Below are positions 17,188-25,899 of a DNA stretch of 64,000 nucleotides, piece after piece (positions within the stretch are counted from its first letter, which is position 1; every line of letters begins with the position of its first letter). The stretch covers positions 4,039,001-4,103,000 of the forward strand of contig NZ_CP015199.1 in assembly GCF_001648155.1 (NCBI RefSeq), given 5' to 3'. Under the pieces are notes generated by a model, which was not told the DNA's origin, made no database searches, and saw only the letters and a list, made by a program, of their open reading frames with translations. This stretch comes from Chryseobacterium glaciei. GTDB taxonomy: Bacteria; Bacteroidota; Bacteroidia; Flavobacteriales; Weeksellaceae. A program made the position numbers and the translations under genes.

Positions 17188-20100
17188 ATGAAGTTAGCAG
17201 AAATATCCATTAAAAGACCATCCTTAGTCATTGTATTGTTTACGATACTTACGCTGGGAGGGATCTTGAGTTACTCCATGATGGGGTACGAATTGATTCC
17301 GAAATTTGAAACCAATATGGTTACTATTTCTACGGTTTATCCGGGAGCTTCGCCAAGTGAGGTAGAAACTTCGGTAACCCGAAAAATAGAAGATGCCGTT
17401 GGTGCTTTGGAAAACGTAAAAAAAGTAGAATCATCTTCATACGAAAGTCTTTCGGTGATTATGGTTCAACTAAATACAGGAGCTGATGTAAATTATGCCC
17501 TGAATGATGCTCAGCGTAAAGTAAATGCTATTCTTTCGGAACTTCCGGATGATGCAGACGCACCTTCACTTAACAAATTCTCATTAGACGATCTTCCGAT
17601 CATGACAATGAGTATTTCGAGTGATAAACTGAACAATAAAGAGCTTTATGACTTATTAGATAAAAAGATCGAGCCTATTTTCTCCCGTGTAAATGGGGTA
17701 GCTCAGGTTGACCTTGTGGGTGGACAGGAGAGAGAAATTCAGGTGAGTATCGATGAGAAAAAACTGCAGGGTTATAACCTTTCAATTGGAGATGTACAGC
17801 AGGCAATTCTTTCATCAAACCTTGATTTCCCTACGGGAAGTTTAAAGTCTAGAACGACTAAATCTACCATTAGATTATCAGGAAAATACAAGTCTATTGA
17901 AGAGATGAGTAATCTTGTTCTTTCTAACAAAAATGGAGCTCAGATAAGACTTTCTGATGTTGCAACTGTATTTGACTCTCAGGAAGATGTAGAGAAAATC
18001 GCAAGATTTAACCAAAATGCAACGATTCTAATGCAGGTGAAGAAACAATCGGATGCCAATGCGGTTTCTGTTTCTGAAAGTATTAAGAAAACAGTGGATG
18101 AGGTAATGAAAAATTATGCGGTTCAGGGTGTAAAAGTTAAAATTGTTGATGACAGTACAGACTTTACATTAGAAGCGGCCGATCACGTAATTTTTGACTT
18201 AGTTCTTGCGGTAATTTTGGTGGCAATTGTAATGTTGCTATTTCTTCACAATATCAGAAACGCATTTATTGTAATGGTTTCTATACCGGTTTCATTGGTA
18301 GCAACTTTTATTGGAATGTACCTAATGGGATACACATTGAATTTAATGAGTTTACTAGGACTTTCATTAGTTGTAGGTATTCTTGTGGATGATGCGATCG
18401 TGGTATTGGAGAACGTTTACCGACACATGGAAATGGGTAAAAGCAGAATCCGTGCAGCATACGACGGTGCTTCGGAAATTGGATTTACGGTAACAGCGAT
18501 CACCTTGGTAATCGTGGTGGTATTCTTACCGATTGCAATGAGTTCAGGATTAGTTTCTGATATCTTGGCGCAGTTCTGTGTGACCGTAGTTATTGCTACA
18601 TCATTATCATTGCTGGCATCATTTACGATCATTCCTTGGTTGTCTTCAAGATTCGGAAAGCTGGTACATTTAACTGGTAAAAATCCATTTGAGAAATTCA
18701 TTCTTTGGTTTGAAAGACAATTGGATAAATTTACCCACTGGATCACAGGAATTCTTGAATGGGCATTAAAATCAGGATTAAGAAGAATAATGGTGGTTGT
18801 AGTAACTTTCATTATATTAATTGCATCCTTTATGTTGGTGGCTTTCGGTTTCATTGGTGGAGAATTCTTCCCGAAAATGGATCGTGGACAGTTCTTGGTT
18901 CAAATTGAATTATCTAAAGATGCAACCGTTGAAAAAACGAATCAGGTTACTTTAGCTGTTGAAAAATATTTAAGAAATGACAAAGATGTAGTTGATTTGA
19001 TCACTACTGTTGGTCAGCAATCTTCAGGAATGGGTGCTTCACAGGCAACTGTTTATCAGTCTGAGGTTCAGGTTAATTTAATTGATAAATCTGAAAGAGC
19101 TCAAAGTACAGATATCATCGCTGCAAAAATGAAGCGTGATCTTGAAGAAAAATTCACAGGAGTTGAGTTTAAAACAGCACCAATCGGATTAATGGGAGCA
19201 GATAATGCACCAATCGAAATGGTTGTAACCGCTGCCGATAACGCAACAGCTACAAAAGAAGCAACAAGAATCTTAGAATTATTGAAAAAAGTTCCGGGAT
19301 CTGTAGATGCTGAATTGTCAACAGATACAGGAAGTCCTGAAGTAAGAGTAAATATCGACAGAGATAAAATGGCTTCTTTAGGTTTAAATCTTTCAAGTGT
19401 AGGACAGGCGATGCAAACTGCATTCAACGGAAATACAGACGGAAAATACAGAGCAGGAGAGTATGAATATGACATCAACATCCGTTTTGCAGACAACAAC
19501 AGAAAATCAATTGATGACGTAAGAAATCTTATGTTTACCAATGCTGATGGTGTGCAAATCAGATTGAGCCAATTTGCAAATGTGGATATGAGTTCAGGGC
19601 CGAGTTTGCTTCAACGTAGAGATAAGTCACCTTCTGTAAAGGTACTTTCAAAAGTTGTTGGTCGTCCTGTGGGTGACGTTGCAAACGAATGGTCTGCCAT
19701 GTTTATGGACAATCCAAAAACAAAACCTGCAGGAGTAAATTACATCTGGAGTGGTGATATGGAAAACCAGACCGAAGGTTTCGGTACGTTAGGAATCGCT
19801 TTGATGGCGGCTATTGTATTGGTTTATTTGGTAATGGTTTCGCTGTATGACAGTTTTGTATATCCATTCGTGGTACTATTCTCAATTCCGTTAGCATTGA
19901 TTGGAGTAATGGTAATCCTTGCACTGACAGGAAATTCATTAAACATCTTTACAATGTTGGGGATGATCATGTTGATTGGTTTGGTGGCGAAGAACGCGAT
20001 TATGATCGTCGATTTTGCCAATATGAGAAAAGCAGCAGGTGCGAATACACATGACGCTTTGATTCAGGCCAACCACGCACGTCTTCGTCCGATCTTAATG

Positions 20101-20376
20101 ACAACGATTGCGATGATCTTCGGTATGTTACCAATTGCATTGGCAAAAGGAGCAGGAGCGGAGATGAACAACGGATTGGCTTGGGTAATTATCGGTGGTT
20201 TAACATCGTCATTATTCCTAACCTTGATTATTGTTCCTGTAGTATATTCATTATTTGATTCACTTCTTAGAAGAATGGGTCAAAATGAAAAAGTAGATTA
20301 CGAATCTGAAATGGTTGCAGAATACGAACATAAAGAACTAAGTGAAGACGGTTACACCCCGAAACACATAGATTAA
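17188..20376 (+). CDS. RND efflux permease, HAE1/AcrB-like
   Basis: Proton-driven inner-membrane exporter of 1062 residues with the duplicated six-helix RND plan. The proton relay is visible: D401/D402 in GILVDDAIVVLENVYRHME (TM4) and K935 in GLVAKNAIMIVDFANMR (TM10). N-terminal helix KRPSLVIVLFTILTLGGILSY and the porter-domain strings PGASPSEVETSVTRKIEDA fit the drug-pump subgroup rather than heavy-metal CzcA. Last gene of the tetR-tolC-adaptor-permease operon and followed by a terminator. Substrates cannot be read from sequence; a lipophilic drug or lipid is likely. Confidence 0.95.
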   Translation: MKLAEISIKRPSLVIVLFTILTLGGILSYSMMGYELIPKFETNMVTISTVYPGASPSEVETSVTRKIEDAVGALENVKKVESSSYESLSVIMVQLNTGADVNYALNDAQRKVNAILSELPDDADAPSLNKFSLDDLPIMTMSISSDKLNNKELYDLLDKKIEPIFSRVNGVAQVDLVGGQEREIQVSIDEKKLQGYNLSIGDVQQAILSSNLDFPTGSLKSRTTKSTIRLSGKYKSIEEMSNLVLSNKNGAQIRLSDVATVFDSQEDVEKIARFNQNATILMQVKKQSDANAVSVSESIKKTVDEVMKNYAVQGVKVKIVDDSTDFTLEAADHVIFDLVLAVILVAIVMLLFLHNIRNAFIVMVSIPVSLVATFIGMYLMGYTLNLMSLLGLSLVVGILVDDAIVVLENVYRHMEMGKSRIRAAYDGASEIGFTVTAITLVIVVVFLPIAMSSGLVSDILAQFCVTVVIATSLSLLASFTIIPWLSSRFGKLVHLTGKNPFEKFILWFERQLDKFTHWITGILEWALKSGLRRIMVVVVTFIILIASFMLVAFGFIGGEFFPKMDRGQFLVQIELSKDATVEKTNQVTLAVEKYLRNDKDVVDLITTVGQQSSGMGASQATVYQSEVQVNLIDKSERAQSTDIIAAKMKRDLEEKFTGVEFKTAPIGLMGADNAPIEMVVTAADNATATKEATRILELLKKVPGSVDAELSTDTGSPEVRVNIDRDKMASLGLNLSSVGQAMQTAFNGNTDGKYRAGEYEYDINIRFADNNRKSIDDVRNLMFTNADGVQIRLSQFANVDMSSGPSLLQRRDKSPSVKVLSKVVGRPVGDVANEWSAMFMDNPKTKPAGVNYIWSGDMENQTEGFGTLGIALMAAIVLVYLVMVSLYDSFVYPFVVLFSIPLALIGVMVILALTGNSLNIFTMLGMIMLIGLVAKNAIMIVDFANMRKAAGANTHDALIQANHARLRPILMTTIAMIFGMLPIALAKGAGAEMNNGLAWVIIGGLTSSLFLTLIIVPVVYSLFDSLLRRMGQNEKVDYESEMVAEYEHKELSEDGYTPKHID

Positions 20377-20396
20377 TATAACAACCTTAATTAACC

Positions 20397-20429
20397 GAAA
20401 AAGCGCATCAGTAATGGTGCGCTTTTTTT
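20397..20429 (+). terminator. Terminator of the RND operon
   Basis: AAAGCGCA and TGCGCTTT form the stem, followed by a run of seven T. Confidence 0.8.
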
Positions 20430-20430
20430 G

Positions 20431-20464
20431 TCATTGCGATAAGCAAAGCGAAGAAGCAATCTCA
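20431..20464. repeat. Short imperfect palindrome, REP-like
   Basis: The sequence from CATTGCGAT through AAGCAAAGCGAAG to AAGCAATCTCA has ATTGC and GCAAT ends and a GCAAAGCG core. A related one lies at 63255-63287. Such elements look like the small dispersed palindromes common in this group; copy number cannot be judged from one window. Confidence 0.45.
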
Positions 20465-20495
20465 TGGATTAAAATATATATATTGAGGACTTGTG

Positions 20496-20707
20496 AACTC
20501 CTGTAAATACGTTAAAGATATATCCGATGAGGTCATTCAACCTAAAAAATGGGGTTCGTAACCTCAAATTTCATATCTTAAACCTCAAATTTTAGCCTGT
20601 TAGACTCATACTTTTATGTCCGTAACCAATCAAGAGACGTAATTAACCTTATCGAACGGTTTTAGAACCTCAAAAGATAAGTATTGAACCTCGCAGGATG
20701 ATATAAT
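20496..20707. repeat. Degenerate array with 21-bp period (AACCT box every 21 bp)
   Basis: In a 300-bp non-coding gap, AACCT occurs at 20539, 20560, 20581, 20645, 20666 and 20687, with degenerate boxes AGACT at 20602 and AACCA at 20624. The spacing is 21 bp except one step of 22. The clearest units continue AACCTCAAA; the remaining 12-16 bp of each differ. A weaker box, AACTC at 20496, fits two more periods upstream. On the minus strand the pattern is (G)AGGTT ending each unit. Stops interrupt the possible reading frames, so it is not a coding heptad. No function is known to me. Confidence 0.7.
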
Positions 20708-20754
20708 ATGTTATTTTTATTCCTGAACTTATACAATTAATCTTTTGGGCAACA

Positions 20755-20784
20755 AAAAAGCTTCCGAAATAAATCGAAAGCTTT
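20755..20784 (-). terminator. Terminator of the J-domain/KTSC gene
   Basis: On the minus strand AAAGCTTTCGA pairs with TCGGAAGCTTT (one G-T or mismatch) and runs into TTTTTG, 24 bp after the stop codon of the gene at 20808. Confidence 0.7.
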
Positions 20785-20807
20785 CCTTATTTTTTTATGC
20801 TGAAAAA

Positions 20808-21254
20808 TTAATCAGCCATCACTTCACCAGACTTTCTAAAGATAAAATTTCCATAGATGTGTCTTCTTGCGAAACGGCTTGGAGAATCTGCATTCACCAT
20901 TTTGATATAGGTATTTCTTGGAACACCAATATATTCAAACATTTTCCCATTCAAATGCTGAACTTTCAAAATAGATTTCTCCAAATAAAAATCCTGAATA
21001 TTAGATTTTGTGATGGTTTCTGTGTATTCTTCTTTATATTTTTCCTGCGTTTCTTCGTTGATGCTTACTAAAAAGTGGTACGCTTCAATGATAGATTTAC
21101 TTTTTTCTTCAGCTTCCAGTTTGCCAGCTTCATCATTCACAAATTTATCAGGATGCGTATCTTTCATCGTATTCCTGTAAATTGTTTTTAATTCTTTCAA
21201 CGTAACGGTTTTATCAACCCCAAGAAGCTTTCTGTGCTCACCAACTCTTTTCAT
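20808..21254 (-). CDS. J-domain plus KTSC-domain protein
   Basis: A 148-residue cytoplasmic protein. Residues 1-80 form a DnaJ-like domain with the key HPD triad at 34-36 (MKDTHPDKF) and a helix IV-like end (QEKYKEEY), so it may stimulate a DnaK ATPase. Residues about 95-145 (SILKVQHLNGKMFEYIGVPRNTYIKMVNADSPSRFARRHIYGNFIF) match the KTSC domain, a small beta-rich module that may bind nucleic acid or other ligands. It lacks the zinc and client domains of DnaJ. It is a single-gene unit with its own terminator. Confidence 0.8.
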   Translation of the reverse strand: MKRVGEHRKLLGVDKTVTLKELKTIYRNTMKDTHPDKFVNDEAGKLEAEEKSKSIIEAYHFLVSINEETQEKYKEEYTETITKSNIQDFYLEKSILKVQHLNGKMFEYIGVPRNTYIKMVNADSPSRFARRHIYGNFIFRKSGEVMAD

Positions 21255-21358
21255 ACTATATAATCCTTATTTCGGGGTGCAAAATTAAGCTTTTTAATTT
21301 TAAAAATCGTAAGTTATTCAGTATTAATTTATTTGGTGGATTTTATTGTAGTCAAAAA

Positions 21359-21691
21359 CTACTTATTATCTCCATGAAAGTATTCATAAGCAAGGCCTTC
21401 CAAATCTCCGCCTTCAGAAATTAAGTTATCTTCTTCATCATAAATTTTAAAACTTTCCTGTGAATCTCCAATACTTGCAGAGCCATCCAAACCTAATAAA
21501 ATGGTATAAAAGCTATCCGTCAAAAGATCAGAAATTATTTCTTTTAATTTTTCACTCTGAACTTCATTTAGATTTAATTCTTCAATTTTTATTGAAACAA
21601 GAGTTCTGTATTCTGATTGAGTATCAAAACTTGAGTTAAGAATGTTTTGTTTTTCTTGGTAGAAATTTTTTATGAATTCTTCGGTGGTCAT
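21359..21691 (-). CDS. Small acidic protein, partner of the DUF4365 gene
   Basis: Not recognised. A 110-residue acidic protein: a helical N-terminal half (FIKNFYQEKQNILNSSF..., EVQSEKLKEIISDLLTDSFYTILL), then GLDGSASIGDSQESFKIYDEEDNLISEGGDLEGLAYEYFHG, which looks like a compact beta-hairpin domain. Its ATG overlaps the stop of the upstream DUF4365 gene by 4 bp (ATGA), so the two are almost certainly translated together. Small acidic partners in such pairs are often inhibitors or immunity proteins, but this is only an inference. Confidence 0.65.
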   Translation of the reverse strand: MTTEEFIKNFYQEKQNILNSSFDTQSEYRTLVSIKIEELNLNEVQSEKLKEIISDLLTDSFYTILLGLDGSASIGDSQESFKIYDEEDNLISEGGDLEGLAYEYFHGDNK

Positions 21692-22713
21692 TCTTGATTA
21701 AATTTAAATTTAATTCCCAACACAGCAAATGCTATTTCTGAGCTTTTTTTATCATTAATTTCTTGAGAAATATTATTTAATTCACAAAATTCATTTAGCC
21801 AGTAAAAAATTTGATCTAAAAATTCAAGTTGCTGCTCTGGATCGACTTCTATAGAACGCAATTCTGGATTATCTTTATTGATATATTTATTTTTAATTGT
21901 ACAAAGCATTAGCAATTTCAATCCTGTGAGATTAATAATTTTTTCTTCCATATCTAAAAAATATCCCCAATATTTAAAATCGCTTAAGACTTTCTGTGAC
22001 CAAATTCTAACTTCAGGAATTTCATAAATTTCTCTAACATCATCATTATATCCATCAATAAAAAAAGATAATTTTCCTTCAGATTTTTTTATCATTTCAT
22101 CATCAATTGTTAATTTGTCTAATAATTCAGTGAACCCAGAAGTATCTTGTTTTAGAATTACAGATTTATCAACATTTAACATAATTTTGCTGCTTTCTTT
22201 TAATTTATCATTTATTTCCCATTGATATTCAATTTGAGACATATAATCAACTATATCTCCAGCTATTAATTGAATTTGATTTTTATTATCTCTCGAAAAT
22301 TTATTTTCTTTAGAAATATTTATTGACCAACCATTTGTTGATCTACTTGTTTTGCTTAGATTAAATTCAGTCCAATACGCATTTTTATTATTTAAATCAA
22401 CAATTACGAGTAATAAGGGGTGATTATTGTTTAAATAATAATTTAAATGTTTATTTTCTCCTCTATAAGTCCATCCAGAATTTGTTTTACTTTTAAAATA
22501 AGAATCTCCTGATTTTATTTGAACCGCTATACTTTTCCCTGTAACACTATTATCTAAGCCAATGATATCAATATAACCATCAATTCCAAAATCATCTTCT
22601 AAATGAACTGGTCTGAAAATCCAATTAAATTCGTCTTCTACTATATTTCTTATAATTGAAACACCCTTATCTCCAATTTTTCTTTGTTTATTATATTTAG
22701 GAAATCCCTCCAT
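21688..22713 (-). CDS. DUF4365 protein, PD-(D/E)XK nuclease-like
   Basis: A 341-residue protein. The first 130 residues match DUF4365: GDKGVSIIRNIVEDEFNWIFRPVHLEDDFGIDGYIDI ... GKSIAVQIKSGDSYFK ... LLLVIVDLNNKNAYWTEF. The set E26, D45 (GIDGYI) and Q65-x-K67 (VQIKSG) fits the PD-(D/E)XK nuclease core. The rest (about 150-341) is helical and unassigned. It starts at the ATG at 22713 and overlaps the small acidic gene downstream. Similar proteins are met in defence-related contexts, but no other defence gene lies beside this pair. The region is very AT-rich. DNA cleavage is inferred from the motif only. Confidence 0.75.
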   Translation of the reverse strand: MEGFPKYNKQRKIGDKGVSIIRNIVEDEFNWIFRPVHLEDDFGIDGYIDIIGLDNSVTGKSIAVQIKSGDSYFKSKTNSGWTYRGENKHLNYYLNNNHPLLLVIVDLNNKNAYWTEFNLSKTSRSTNGWSINISKENKFSRDNKNQIQLIAGDIVDYMSQIEYQWEINDKLKESSKIMLNVDKSVILKQDTSGFTELLDKLTIDDEMIKKSEGKLSFFIDGYNDDVREIYEIPEVRIWSQKVLSDFKYWGYFLDMEEKIINLTGLKLLMLCTIKNKYINKDNPELRSIEVDPEQQLEFLDQIFYWLNEFCELNNISQEINDKKSSEIAFAVLGIKFKFNQE

Positions 22714-22787
22714 CTGATATATTTTTATTGATAAAAGCTAATTTAATATAAATTTTTGATTAATATAATTTGTAATAAAATAAAACA

Positions 22788-22805
22788 GGAGCCCCAAAGG
22801 GCTCC
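22788..22805 (-). terminator. metE terminator
   Basis: GGAGCCC-CAAA-GGGCTCC is a perfect 7-bp GC-rich stem; on the minus strand it runs into TGTTTTATTTTATT. Confidence 0.85.
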
Positions 22806-22828
22806 CGAAAAAACAAATATCAATAATT

Positions 22829-25144
22829 TTAAAGCGTCTCCAAAGCAAACTCCTTACTCATCTCCCTCGAAGCCTCCACCATTGCAATCAAAGCTTTCTC
22901 CGTTTCATCCCAATGACGGGTTTTCAAACCACAATCTGGATTCACCCAAAGTTGCTGTGCAGGAATTACGGCTTGCGCTTTTTTCAGCAATTCTACCATT
23001 TCCTCTTTCGACGGAACTCTCGGCGAGTGAATATCGTAAACTCCCGGACCAATCTCATTCGGATATTGGAAATCAGCAAAAGCATTCAGCAACTCCATCT
23101 GACTTCTGGAGCATTCAATCGTGATCACATCGGCATCCATATCTGCGATATTTTGGATGATGTCATTGAATTCAGAATAACACATATGCGTATGAATTTG
23201 TGTCGCATCTTCCACACCGCTTGCCGATATTCTAAAGGCTTCAACCGCCCATTTCAGGTAATTTTGCCAGTCAGATTTTCTCAATGGAAGTCCTTCACGA
23301 ATTGCCGGTTCATCAATCTGAATAATTCTGATTCCCGCTTTTTCCAAATCATTTACTTCATCACGAATCGCCAAAGCAATTTGTTTGCAAGTCAATGAAC
23401 GAGGTTGATCATCACGCACAAAAGACCATTGAAGAATCGTCACAGGTCCTGTCAACATTCCTTTTACCCATTTTTGAGTTAAAGATTGAGCGTATTCCGA
23501 CCAATAAACGGTCATTGGGTTCGGTCTGTGAACATCTCCAAAAATCACAGGTGGCTTCACACAACGGCTTCCGTAACTTTGAACCCAACCGTTTTGAGTA
23601 AATGCAAATCCTGCCAACTGTTCCCCGAAATATTCCACCATATCGTTTCGCTCAAATTCTCCGTGAACCAAGACATCGATCCCGATTTCTTCCTGCCAAC
23701 GGATGGTTCTCTCGGTTTCCTGTTTCAATAAAGTATCATATTGTTCGGCATTCAGTTTTCCTTTTTTGAATTTTGCTCGCCAAGTTCTTACTTCTTTTGT
23801 CTGTGGAAACGAGCCAATTGTTGTCGTTGGAAATAATGGAAGTTGCAATACTTCTTGCTGAGTTTCTTTTCTTACATTGAACGGAGAATTTCTCTGCGCA
23901 TCTTCTTTAGTTGTTACATCAACACGGTTTTTCACGTCCTGATTGTGGATTAATGTTGAAGTTTTACGGTTTTCAATCGCCTTTTTATTTTCAGCTAAAG
24001 CTTGTAAAACATTGTAATCCGGATTTTCTGACGCTAATTTTTTTAAATTAACAATTTCATAGACTTTCTGTTTCGCAAAAGCCAACCATTGTTTGATTTC
24101 AGGTGATAAAATATCTTCGTTTTTCTCAGAATTAAGATCAAAAGGAGAGTGTAGCAATGAACAAGACGGTGCAATAAAAACTCTTTCTGAACCAATTTTT
24201 TGAATGGCAGTTTTAATGATATTTAATGAGTTTTGGAAGTTGTTTTTCCAGATATTTCTTCCGTCAACGATTCCTAATGAAAGACTTAAAGTGTTTGGAA
24301 TTATATTTAAAACTTCATCCAATTGTTCGGGAGAACGAACCAAATCAATGTGTAAAACATCGATTGAAAGAGAGGTTGCCAAGGCAAGATTATCTTTTAA
24401 TCCATCAAAATAAGTTGCAATAATGAATTTCAGATTTGGAAATTGTTTTCTGATTTCAGCATAAATAAACTGATACGTTTCTTTCGCTTTTTCATTTAAA
24501 TCTAATGCTAAAAACGGCTCATCAAACTGAATATATTTTGCACCATGATTTTCCAGTTCTTTTAAAATTTGAATGTAAACCGGAAGTAAGTTTTGAGCTA
24601 AATCTAGTTTGTCAAAACCTTCTTCTTTTTCTTTTGCTAACAATAAATACGTCAATAAACCGATAATGACAGGTTTTGCATTGATTCCTGCTTGTTTTGC
24701 GCTGATGAATTCCTGGATGATTTTATTGGAGAATAATTTGAATTCCTGATTTTTCTGAAATTCAGGAACAATGTAGTGGTAATTGGTATCAAACCATTTT
24801 GTCATTTTCATAGCGGTAATGTCCAAGCCGTCTTTTTGGAGACCTCTTGCCATTGCAAAATAAAGGTCGAGTTCATATTTTTTGAGAGCAATTTCCTGAT
24901 AACGTTCAGGAATCGCTCCAACCGTTAACGTCATATCCAAAACCTGATCGTAATATGAAAAGTCGTTGCAGGGAATAAGATCGATTCCAGCTTCCTGCTG
25001 TAATTTCCAATTTTGGTGAGTGATGGTTTTTCCAACTTCCAACAATTCGTCTAAAGGGATCTTGCCTGACCAATAGTTTTCACAAGCTTTTTTAAGTTCT
25101 CTGTTGCTACCAATACGCGGATAGCCAAGTAAGTGTGTTTGCAT
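22829..25144 (-). CDS. metE: Cobalamin-independent methionine synthase
   Basis: Transfers the methyl group of 5-methyltetrahydropteroyl-glutamate to homocysteine, making methionine without B12. The 771 residues start with the family signature MQTHLLGYPRIGSNRELKKA. The C-terminal catalytic half contains TTTIGSFPQTKEVR, VLVHGEFERNDMVEYFGE and the zinc-ligand region IHTHMCYSEFNDII with C in IECSRS and NPDCGLKTR. It is intact and monocistronic. About 410 bp upstream on the same strand lies a cobalamin riboswitch, so B12 should shut it off. An Lrp-type regulator gene is divergent on the far side of the riboswitch. Confidence 0.97.
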   Translation of the reverse strand: MQTHLLGYPRIGSNRELKKACENYWSGKIPLDELLEVGKTITHQNWKLQQEAGIDLIPCNDFSYYDQVLDMTLTVGAIPERYQEIALKKYELDLYFAMARGLQKDGLDITAMKMTKWFDTNYHYIVPEFQKNQEFKLFSNKIIQEFISAKQAGINAKPVIIGLLTYLLLAKEKEEGFDKLDLAQNLLPVYIQILKELENHGAKYIQFDEPFLALDLNEKAKETYQFIYAEIRKQFPNLKFIIATYFDGLKDNLALATSLSIDVLHIDLVRSPEQLDEVLNIIPNTLSLSLGIVDGRNIWKNNFQNSLNIIKTAIQKIGSERVFIAPSCSLLHSPFDLNSEKNEDILSPEIKQWLAFAKQKVYEIVNLKKLASENPDYNVLQALAENKKAIENRKTSTLIHNQDVKNRVDVTTKEDAQRNSPFNVRKETQQEVLQLPLFPTTTIGSFPQTKEVRTWRAKFKKGKLNAEQYDTLLKQETERTIRWQEEIGIDVLVHGEFERNDMVEYFGEQLAGFAFTQNGWVQSYGSRCVKPPVIFGDVHRPNPMTVYWSEYAQSLTQKWVKGMLTGPVTILQWSFVRDDQPRSLTCKQIALAIRDEVNDLEKAGIRIIQIDEPAIREGLPLRKSDWQNYLKWAVEAFRISASGVEDATQIHTHMCYSEFNDIIQNIADMDADVITIECSRSQMELLNAFADFQYPNEIGPGVYDIHSPRVPSKEEMVELLKKAQAVIPAQQLWVNPDCGLKTRHWDETEKALIAMVEASREMSKEFALETL

Positions 25145-25290
25145 TTCTTTTAAACTTTTAAATTAAATTTGATTTTAAAAGTTCTTCAGACACTTCGAAA
25201 TGCTGCCGAGGAAAAGAATTTATGGAATAGAGTAGATACAGTGAGGACGTAATTTTTTCTTTAAATAAAAGAATTGGCTTAATATTTTTT

Positions 25291-25459
25291 TTGACGCAAA
25301 GTTTTAATTCAATTTTTTATATTATTTAAGCGGACAAAGAAGAATCAATAAATTGATTTTAAGAAGCGGGCGTATAAAACATAAGCTTCATCAGCGACAA
25401 AGTCGCAAATCTTTGCTCCCTAAAAATAAGAAGCCATAATAAAAAAATCTTTGCGTTTA
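25291..25459. repeat. Dispersed 165-bp repeat, copy 1 (CGCAAAG termini)
   Basis: It is bounded by TTGACGCAAAG and CTTTGCGTT, which are inverted repeats of each other. The interior shares AAGAAGAATCAA, TTGATTT, GCTTCATCA and TTTGCTC blocks, in the same order, with the reverse complement of 43927-44083. It carries no gene. It lies between the cobalamin riboswitch and metE, so it would be transcribed into the metE leader. Confidence 0.7.
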
Positions 25460-25555
25460 AAAAATAAATCAAGTTAAAATTCAATTCAATTTAAAATTCA
25501 AAACCAAAATACGTTCAAAAGTATCATCTGTATGACCCAAAAGCTTCAAACCGCG

Positions 25556-25740
25556 AAAGCATTGTCCATTCGGAACAGGCAGGTCTCCTGACTTGTAACA
25601 GCTTTTGTCATCCTTCCCGTTTGCACAGTTGATCTACTTGGACAAAAACCTTTGGTATATTACTTACAGTTGCGCGACAGCTCGTGATTTTCACACGATT
25701 CCCTATTAATTTACCTTAAGTAAAACCTTTTCCGTTTGAT
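25556..25740 (-). ncRNA. Cobalamin (B12) riboswitch ahead of metE
   Basis: Read on the minus strand, the conserved elements come in the standard order: AATAGGGAAtcgtGTGAAAATCACGAGCTGTCGCGCAACTGTAA with the paired GTG/CAC arm, then CTGTGC and GGGAAGG, then the terminal AGTCAGGAGACCTGCC. The first TAATAGGGAATCG lies near 25696-25708 and AGTCAGGAGACCTGCC near 25580-25594. The edges given are estimates. It should sense adenosyl- or other cobalamins and repress metE when B12 is present. The expression platform is not clear, because about 410 nt, including a dispersed repeat, separate it from metE. Confidence 0.92.
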
Positions 25741-25860
25741 GAGGTATGTTAAAGAACAAAATAGAGTTCAAAGATATTGGTTAAAGTAAATTGATTGGCT
25801 TTAACTGAAATATTAAGCAAAATATTTGGTTTTAATTATTTTTAAAAGTGAATTATACTG

Positions 25861-25868
25861 TAAATTTG
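25861..25868 (+). promoter_or_regulatory. Putative promoter -7 box of the Lrp-type gene
   Basis: TAAATTTG fits TAnnTTTG and lies 31 bp before the GTG start codon of the regulator. Confidence 0.5.
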
Positions 25869-25899
25869 AAAAATAGAATCAAAAAAAGAATATTATTCT

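Noticed and set aside
18417..19541. Minus-strand ORFs of 145 and 146 codons inside the RND permease
   Set aside because: They are opposite a well-conserved gene and consist of low-quality sequence without promoter or start context.
20539..20707. CRISPR array
   Set aside because: The conserved box is only 5-9 bp and the period 21 bp; true CRISPR repeats are 21-48 bp with spacers of similar length, and there are no cas genes.
20745..21071. Plus-strand ORF opposite the J-domain/KTSC gene
   Set aside because: It begins inside a terminator hairpin and mirrors the minus-strand gene, which has an HPD motif and KTSC domain.
22756..23731. Plus-strand ORFs opposite metE
   Set aside because: Antisense shadows of a fully conserved enzyme.
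25145..25555. A small gene between the riboswitch and metE
   Set aside because: No frame of useful length with a start codon is present; the space is taken by the dispersed repeat and AT-rich sequence.
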